Positions 59,517 through 64,000 of a stretch of DNA of 64,000 nucleotides are shown here, in pieces. The translations under genes were made by a program, and so were the position numbers. The DNA is from Actinomycetota bacterium (GTDB lineage Bacteria > Actinomycetota > Acidimicrobiia > Acidimicrobiales > Ilumatobacteraceae), in the NCBI GenBank assembly GCA_016213625.1, contig JACQZZ010000116.1, positions 1-64,000 of the forward strand, given 5' to 3'. Numbering within the stretch: the stretch's first letter is position 1; each line of letters begins with the position of its first letter. Below the pieces are notes generated by a model. It had not been told where the DNA came from, did not search any database, and saw only the letters and a list, made by a program, of their open reading frames with translations.

Positions 59517-60953
59517 ATGCTCGACCTGCTCGCCGGCTTCGTCACCGAACTCCGCAACGCGGGGCTCCCGGTCTCGCTCACCGAGAACCTCGACGCGATG
59601 GAGGCGGTGCAACACATCCCCATCGAGGACCGCGAGGCGTTCAAGTACGCCCTCGGCGCCACGATGGTGAAGAACAACTCGCACTGGCGCGCGTTCGAGA
59701 CCGTGTTCGAGGTGTACTTCAGCATCCGCGGCCCCGAGTACAACATCGCCGATGGCGACACCGACCTCGACGAGATGTGGCGCGAGATGCAGGAGCAACT
59801 GCGTCAGGGCGAGGGCAAGGGCACGCAGGGCGGGAGCATGGATCAGCTCACGCCCGAAGAGCTGGCCCAGATGCTGATGTCGGCACTGATGAACGGCGAC
59901 CAGGCGATGATGCGGGCGCTGGCCAAGCAGGCCGTGCAGCGCTTCGCCGGCATGGAGCCCGGTCGTCCGGTGGGCGGCACCTACTACCTGTACCGCACGC
60001 TCCGCAATCTGGATCTCGAGGGCATGCTCGAGAAGCTGATGGAGAAGAGCCGGGAGGAAGTCGGCGGCGAGCTCACCCCGCTCGAGGAGCGGCTGGAGCA
60101 CGACGAGTACAACGATCGCATCGAGCAGTTCAAGAAGGAGATCGAGGCCGAGATCCGTCGCCGCCTGGTCGCCGATCGCGGGGCCGAGGCCATGGCCAAG
60201 ACCCTGCGCAAGCCGCTGCCCGAAGACGTGGAGTTCATGCATGCGTCGCGCGACGAGATGCAGAACCTGAAGAAGGCGCTGCAGCCACTCACCCGCAAGC
60301 TCGCCGCTCGTCTGGCGCGCAAGCGTCGCCACGGGCGCAAGGGTCCGCTCGACTTCCGCAACACCGTGCGCCACAGCCTCAGCTATGGCGGCGTGCCGGC
60401 CGAGCCGAAGTTCAAGTACCCCCGCCCGGCCAAGCCCGAGCTCATGGTCGTGGCCGACATCAGCGGTTCGGTGGCGGCCTTCGCCCGCTTCACCTTGATG
60501 CTCGTGTACGCCATCCAGGGGCAGTTCTCCAAGGTGCGGTCGTTCGTGTTCATCGACGGCATCGACGAGGTCACCGACTACTTCAAGGGCGAGGAAGACA
60601 TCGCCAATGCCATCCATCGGGTGAACACCGAGGCCGACGTGGTGTGGGTCGATGGGCACAGCGACTACGGCCATGCCTTCGAGGTGTTCTGGGAACGCTA
60701 CGGCAAGGACGTCGGCCCGAAGACCACCGTGCTGCTGCTGGGCGACGCTCGCAACAACTACCACGCCAGCCAGGCCTGGGTCATCAAGGAGATGCGCCAG
60801 AAGGCGCGTCACGTGTACTGGTTGAACCCCGAGCCGAAGAGCTACTGGAACACCGGCGACTCCATCGTGGGCGACTACGGCACCCACACCGACGGGGTGT
60901 ACGAGTGTCGCAACCTTCGCCAACTCGAAGCGTTCGTCGAGAAGCTCGCCTGA
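59517..60953 (+). CDS. VWA-domain CoxE-like protein, partner of the MoxR ATPase
   Basis: 478 residues. The N-terminal helical part (LLAGFVTELRNAGLPVSLTENLDAMEAVQHIP) matches CoxE-like proteins. The middle is a charged, helical region rich in EEL/KEE. The C-terminal VWA domain (~310-470) has the MIDAS motif VVADISGSVAAF (DxSxS) and further ligands around DGIDEVTD and HSDYGHAFEVF. MoxR-VWA pairs act as metal-chelatase-like chaperones; here the substrate is unknown. Confidence 0.88.
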   Translation: MLDLLAGFVTELRNAGLPVSLTENLDAMEAVQHIPIEDREAFKYALGATMVKNNSHWRAFETVFEVYFSIRGPEYNIADGDTDLDEMWREMQEQLRQGEGKGTQGGSMDQLTPEELAQMLMSALMNGDQAMMRALAKQAVQRFAGMEPGRPVGGTYYLYRTLRNLDLEGMLEKLMEKSREEVGGELTPLEERLEHDEYNDRIEQFKKEIEAEIRRRLVADRGAEAMAKTLRKPLPEDVEFMHASRDEMQNLKKALQPLTRKLAARLARKRRHGRKGPLDFRNTVRHSLSYGGVPAEPKFKYPRPAKPELMVVADISGSVAAFARFTLMLVYAIQGQFSKVRSFVFIDGIDEVTDYFKGEEDIANAIHRVNTEADVVWVDGHSDYGHAFEVFWERYGKDVGPKTTVLLLGDARNNYHASQAWVIKEMRQKARHVYWLNPEPKSYWNTGDSIVGDYGTHTDGVYECRNLRQLEAFVEKLA

Positions 60954-60967
60954 CCGGCGGGTTGTCC

Positions 60968-62131
60968 GTGCGGCGATTCGGCAGCGCCACCCAACTGCGT
61001 CTCGACGCGGTGGTGTTCGGTTACTTCATGCCCATCGGCATGTTGTTCGTCGGTGTCTCGCGCTTCGTGCGCGAGGAGTTGGGCGGTGGCGACTTCGTGG
61101 TCGGCTTGTCCACCACCATCTTCTTCGTCAGTGCCATCGTCGCTCGACCCTGGGCCGGCCGGGTGATGGACCGCATCGGCCGCCGTCCGTTCATCGTTCC
61201 CCCGCTGGTGGGCATGGCGATGACGACGGTGCTGATCGCCATGTGCACGCAGGTGTGGATGGTGGTGGTGTTGCGCGTGGTGCAGGGTGCGATGGGGTCG
61301 ATGCTCTACACCGCGCTCGCGGCCACGGCCACCGACCTGTCGCCGCCGGAACGCCGTGGCGCGGCGATGGCGCGGCTGAGCGTGATGGTGTACCTGGGGT
61401 TCGCCATCGGACCGTTCGTCGGGGAGTTCCTGTTCGGGCGCCATCACTGGTGGCTGTTCGCCGTGGCGGGGTCGATGACCGCGTGCGCCGCGTTGGTGGC
61501 ACTGGGGTTGCCCGAGACCAAGCCGGAGGTCGCGGACGCCCCCGTCCCGCTGCGGTGGTGGGCGATGGTGCAGACCGTGTCGCGTCCCGGCTTCGCCCAG
61601 TTCACGGTGGGGTTCGGCTACGCGTGCCTCATCAGCTTCCTCCCGAAGTACTCGCGCGAGGTGGGCCTCGGTCAGTCGGGGCCACTGTTCGTCACGTTCG
61701 CGGTGTGCACCTTGCTCGTTCGAGCCGTCAGCGGTCCGATGGGCGACCGGGTGGGCTACGCGATGGTGGCGCTGCCGGGGGTGGTGTGCATCGGCCTGGG
61801 GCTCGCGTCGCTCGCGCTCGCACAACAGGCGTGGATGGCGTTCCCTGCCATCGCACTGGTGGGCACCGGGTTCGGCGCTTCGTTTCCCGCGCTCACGGCC
61901 ATCGCCGCCCAGCGCGCACCTGATGCAGCGCGCGCTGCAGCGCTGGGCACGTTCCTCAGCTTCAACGACCTCGGGAGCGCGCTGGCCGGGCCGTTGGTGG
62001 GAGCCATCGGCCAACAGGTCGGCTTCCGCTGGGTCTACGGCACACCCGCGCTGATGGCCATCGTCGGTGCCTTCGTCGTGACGACCCTGCTGCCCGGCCG
62101 CTCCGGGTACCACCCGCCCGCCGCCACGTGA
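60968..62131 (+). CDS. Major facilitator superfamily transporter
   Basis: 387 residues, about 12 transmembrane segments. The loop 2-3 signature is GRVMDRIGRRPFIVPP (G-x3-D-x2-G-R-R), repeated weakly as GPMGDRVGYAMVA between TM8 and TM9. Resembles drug/sugar efflux MFS of the YfcJ/ArsJ-like type, substrate unknown. GTG 60968 is preferred; TTG 60962 is possible. It follows the VWA gene by 14 nt and may be co-transcribed, then converges on guaB. Confidence 0.87.
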   Translation: MRRFGSATQLRLDAVVFGYFMPIGMLFVGVSRFVREELGGGDFVVGLSTTIFFVSAIVARPWAGRVMDRIGRRPFIVPPLVGMAMTTVLIAMCTQVWMVVVLRVVQGAMGSMLYTALAATATDLSPPERRGAAMARLSVMVYLGFAIGPFVGEFLFGRHHWWLFAVAGSMTACAALVALGLPETKPEVADAPVPLRWWAMVQTVSRPGFAQFTVGFGYACLISFLPKYSREVGLGQSGPLFVTFAVCTLLVRAVSGPMGDRVGYAMVALPGVVCIGLGLASLALAQQAWMAFPAIALVGTGFGASFPALTAIAAQRAPDAARAAALGTFLSFNDLGSALAGPLVGAIGQQVGFRWVYGTPALMAIVGAFVVTTLLPGRSGYHPPAAT

Positions 62132-62132
62132 T

Positions 62133-62228
62133 CCGAGTGGGACGTGCTCGCACGAGCAGCTGACACTCGGGTGGACCGCTGGCACTCGGAATGGGGATCA
62201 CCCACTCGGACAGGCGGCCACCCACTCG
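62133..62228. repeat. Short inverted and direct repeats between MFS and guaB
   Basis: CCGAGTGGG (62133-62141) and CCCACTCGG (62201-62209) are inverted copies. CACTCGG-type units recur at about 62164, 62183, 62203 and CCCACTCG at 62221. The stretch separates two convergent genes and may work as a bidirectional terminator. Confidence 0.5.
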
Positions 62229-62245
62229 CACGGAGCGAGCGGGCG

Positions 62246-63736
62246 TCAGGAGCGCTGGTAGTTGGGCGCTTCCTTGGTGATGGTCACGTCGTGGGGGTGG
62301 CTCTCGTTGCGGCCGGCGGTGGTGACCCGCATGAAGCGAGCGCCGCGGAGCGAGTCGAGCGTGGCCGCACCGGCATAGCCCATGCCGCTGCGCAGGCCGC
62401 CGACGAGCTGGTACACCACGTCGCCGAGGGTGCCGGCGTAGGGCACGCGGCCCTCGATGCCTTCTGGCACGAGCTTGCGCGACTGGCCGGCCACCTCGCT
62501 CTGGGCGGTGGCGTAGCGATCGGCGCCGAGGCCCTGCATCGCGCCCAGCGAGCCCATGCCGCGGTAGCTCTTGTACCGGCGCCCTTCGAACAGCTCCAGT
62601 TCACCCGGCGCCTCGTCGGTGCCGGCGAGCAGCGAGCCGAGCATCACGCAATCGGCGCCGGCGGCGATGGCCTTCACCACGTCACCCGAATAGGTGATGC
62701 CACCGTCACCGATGACCGGGATGCCGCGGGTGCGGGCGTGCTTGGCGGCGAAGTGGATGGCCGACAGCTGCGGCATGCCCGCACCGCTGACGACGCGAGT
62801 GGTGCAGATGGAACCGGCGCCCACGCCCACCTTCACCGCGGATGCGCCGGCCTTGTGGAGTGCATCCACGCCGTCCTCGGTGACCACGTTGCCGGCCACG
62901 ATGGGCAGGTCGGGCCATGAGCCGCGGATGCGCTCGATGGCCTTGATGACACCGGCCGAGTGGCCGTGCGCGGTGTCGAGCGCGACGGCGTCGACACCCA
63001 TCGCCACCAGGGCCTCCACCCGATCCTCGAGGTCGGCACCCACGCCCACCGCCGCGGCGCAGCGCAGGCGGCCTCGCGAGTCCTGGGTGGCGTTGGGGAA
63101 CTCCTGGCTCTTCTGAATGTCCTTCACGGTGATGAGACCCGTGAGCCGGCCTTCGTCGTCGACCAGGGGCAGTTTCTCGATGCGGTACTGCTGGAGGATG
63201 GCCTTGGCCTCGTGCAAGGTGGTGCCGAGCTTGGCGGTGATGAGCCGATCGCTGGTCATGAACTCGGTGACCAGGCGGTTGTAGTCGCTGGGCTGGCAGA
63301 AGCGCATGTCGCGGTTGGTGAGGATGCCCACCAGGCGGTGGTCGGCGTCGGTGATGGGCATCCCGCTGAACTTGAAGCGGCTCATCAGCTCCTCGGCGTC
63401 GGCCAGGGTGGCCGTGGGCGGCAGCGTGACCGGGTCGGTGATCATGCCGCTCTGGCTGCGCTTCACCTTCTGCACCTCCGCGGCCTGATCGGCCACGGGC
63501 AGGTTGCGGTGGATGACGCCGATGCCGCCCTCGCGGGCCATGGCGATGGCCATGCGGGCCTCGGTCACCTTGTCCATCGCCGCGCTCACGATGGGCACCT
63601 GCAGCACGATGTCGGCGGCGAAGGTGGCCGAGGTGTCGGCGGTGTCGGGCAACACGTCGGAGTAGCCCGGCACGATGACCACGTCGTCGAACGTGAGGGC
63701 TTCGAATCGGTCGAACAGTTCGTCGTTGATGCTCAT
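62246..63736 (-). CDS. guaB: IMP dehydrogenase
   Basis: This 496-residue enzyme makes XMP from IMP, the committed step to [19 protein letters not shown] opens the TIM barrel. Two CBS domains occupy ~100-215. The catalytic Cys loop is [11 protein letters not shown], flanked by [14 protein letters not shown] and the flap MGSLGAMQG with ADRYA. AGGGAG lies 6 nt before ATG 63736, supporting it over an upstream in-frame ATG. ATG overlaps the purN stop (ATGA), so purN and guaB are coupled, both in purine synthesis. Confidence 0.96.
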   Translation of the reverse strand: MSINDELFDRFEALTFDDVVIVPGYSDVLPDTADTSATFAADIVLQVPIVSAAMDKVTEARMAIAMAREGGIGVIHRNLPVADQAAEVQKVKRSQSGMITDPVTLPPTATLADAEELMSRFKFSGMPITDADHRLVGILTNRDMRFCQPSDYNRLVTEFMTSDRLITAKLGTTLHEAKAILQQYRIEKLPLVDDEGRLTGLITVKDIQKSQEFPNATQDSRGRLRCAAAVGVGADLEDRVEALVAMGVDAVALDTAHGHSAGVIKAIERIRGSWPDLPIVAGNVVTEDGVDALHKAGASAVKVGVGAGSICTTRVVSGAGMPQLSAIHFAAKHARTRGIPVIGDGGITYSGDVVKAIAAGADCVMLGSLLAGTDEAPGELELFEGRRYKSYRGMGSLGAMQGLGADRYATAQSEVAGQSRKLVPEGIEGRVPYAGTLGDVVYQLVGGLRSGMGYAGAATLDSLRGARFMRVTTAGRNESHPHDVTITKEAPNYQRS

Positions 63737-64000
63737 GCGAGTGCTCCCTGCGGGGGATGGGGGATCAGTGTGTGGGGTGAGGTGCACAGGGTGTGCAATG
63801 TTGCCACCAGCAGTCGGTGCTCGGTGGCGTGCACGCGATCCTCGAACGACGCCAGTGTGTCATCGTTCGTGATGGGCACGGTCTCGGTGGCCAGCACCGG
63901 GCCGTCGTCGACACCCTCGTCGGGCACCAGGTGCACCATGACGCCGCTGTGGGTGCGCAGACCGGCCTGGGCCTCGGTGAAGGCTCGGTCGATGGCGTGC
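63733..64000 (-). CDS. purN: Phosphoribosylglycinamide formyltransferase, C-terminal part
   Basis: The last 88 residues of a protein entering from the right edge. [42 protein letters not shown] (viewed in parts: [19 protein letters not shown]) matches PurN's C-terminal folate/GAR-binding loop [ST]G-x-T-x-H-x-VDEGVDTGP. The stop overlaps guaB's start. N-terminus outside the window. Confidence 0.85.
   Translation of the reverse strand, partial: HAIDRAFTEAQAGLRTHSGVMVHLVPDEGVDDGPVLATETVPITNDDTLASFEDRVHATEHRLLVATLHTLCTSPHTLIPHPPQGALA

Noticed and set aside
62144-62920. 258-codon plus frame opposite guaB
   Set aside because: Shadow; guaB on the minus strand is complete with CBS domains and catalytic Cys loop.

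Overview
High-GC actinobacterial chromosome, most likely class Acidimicrobiia (Ilumatobacter-like). This is inferred from gene content, gene order and promoter style; no rRNA is present. Supporting signs are the run tig-clpP-clpX-folC-ndk-mreBCD-mrdA-rodA leading into the radical-SAM/DUF2344 pair, rne, rplU-rpmA, obgE and proB, and the many TANNNT -10 boxes placed 6-9 nt before start codons (leaderless mRNAs).

Layout. (1) 1-5575: the N-terminal 1858 residues of a giant secreted DUF11-repeat protein, cut by the window edge. (2) 5.7-19.3 kb: a metabolic block with an Fe(II)/2OG-type oxygenase divergent from an alpha/beta hydrolase, a phosphofructokinase, a bicupin, an SPFH protein, a Rieske oxygenase, an SCO6745-family protein, a three-gene trehalose/glycogen cluster (otsA, GT4, glycogen debranching enzyme), a HAD phosphatase and a class V aminotransferase. 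(3) 19,282-32,178: a 12.9-kb integrative mobilizable element inserted in the 3' half of tRNA-Pro(TGG), bounded by 48-bp direct repeats. It carries a toxin-antitoxin-like pair, an excisionase-like HTH protein, a MobF relaxase-helicase, a lower-GC cargo and a tyrosine integrase. (4) 32.2-36.1 kb: universal stress protein and multicopper oxidase with a DosR-like box upstream, a second class V aminotransferase and a small SH3-like protein. (5) 36.1-64 kb: core housekeeping genes for protein folding and proteolysis, folate, cell elongation, RNA processing, ribosomal proteins, Obg, proline synthesis, MurJ, a MoxR/VWA pair, an MFS transporter, guaB and the end of purN.

The most unusual part is the island cargo (24.1-30.9 kb). 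Two operons diverge from a 987-bp spacer. Each begins with a member of the same GNAT-like family and continues with translationally coupled exported proteins. Leftward: GNAT, matrixin-like metalloprotease, lipoprotein, serine-hydrolase-fold protein with Cys at the nucleophile position, SCP2-like protein. Rightward: GNAT-like domain fused to an acyl-carrier-like domain, lipoprotein, secreted peptidoglycan-binding-like protein. No described system with this composition comes to mind. An acyl-transfer plus cell-envelope function is inferred, not shown.
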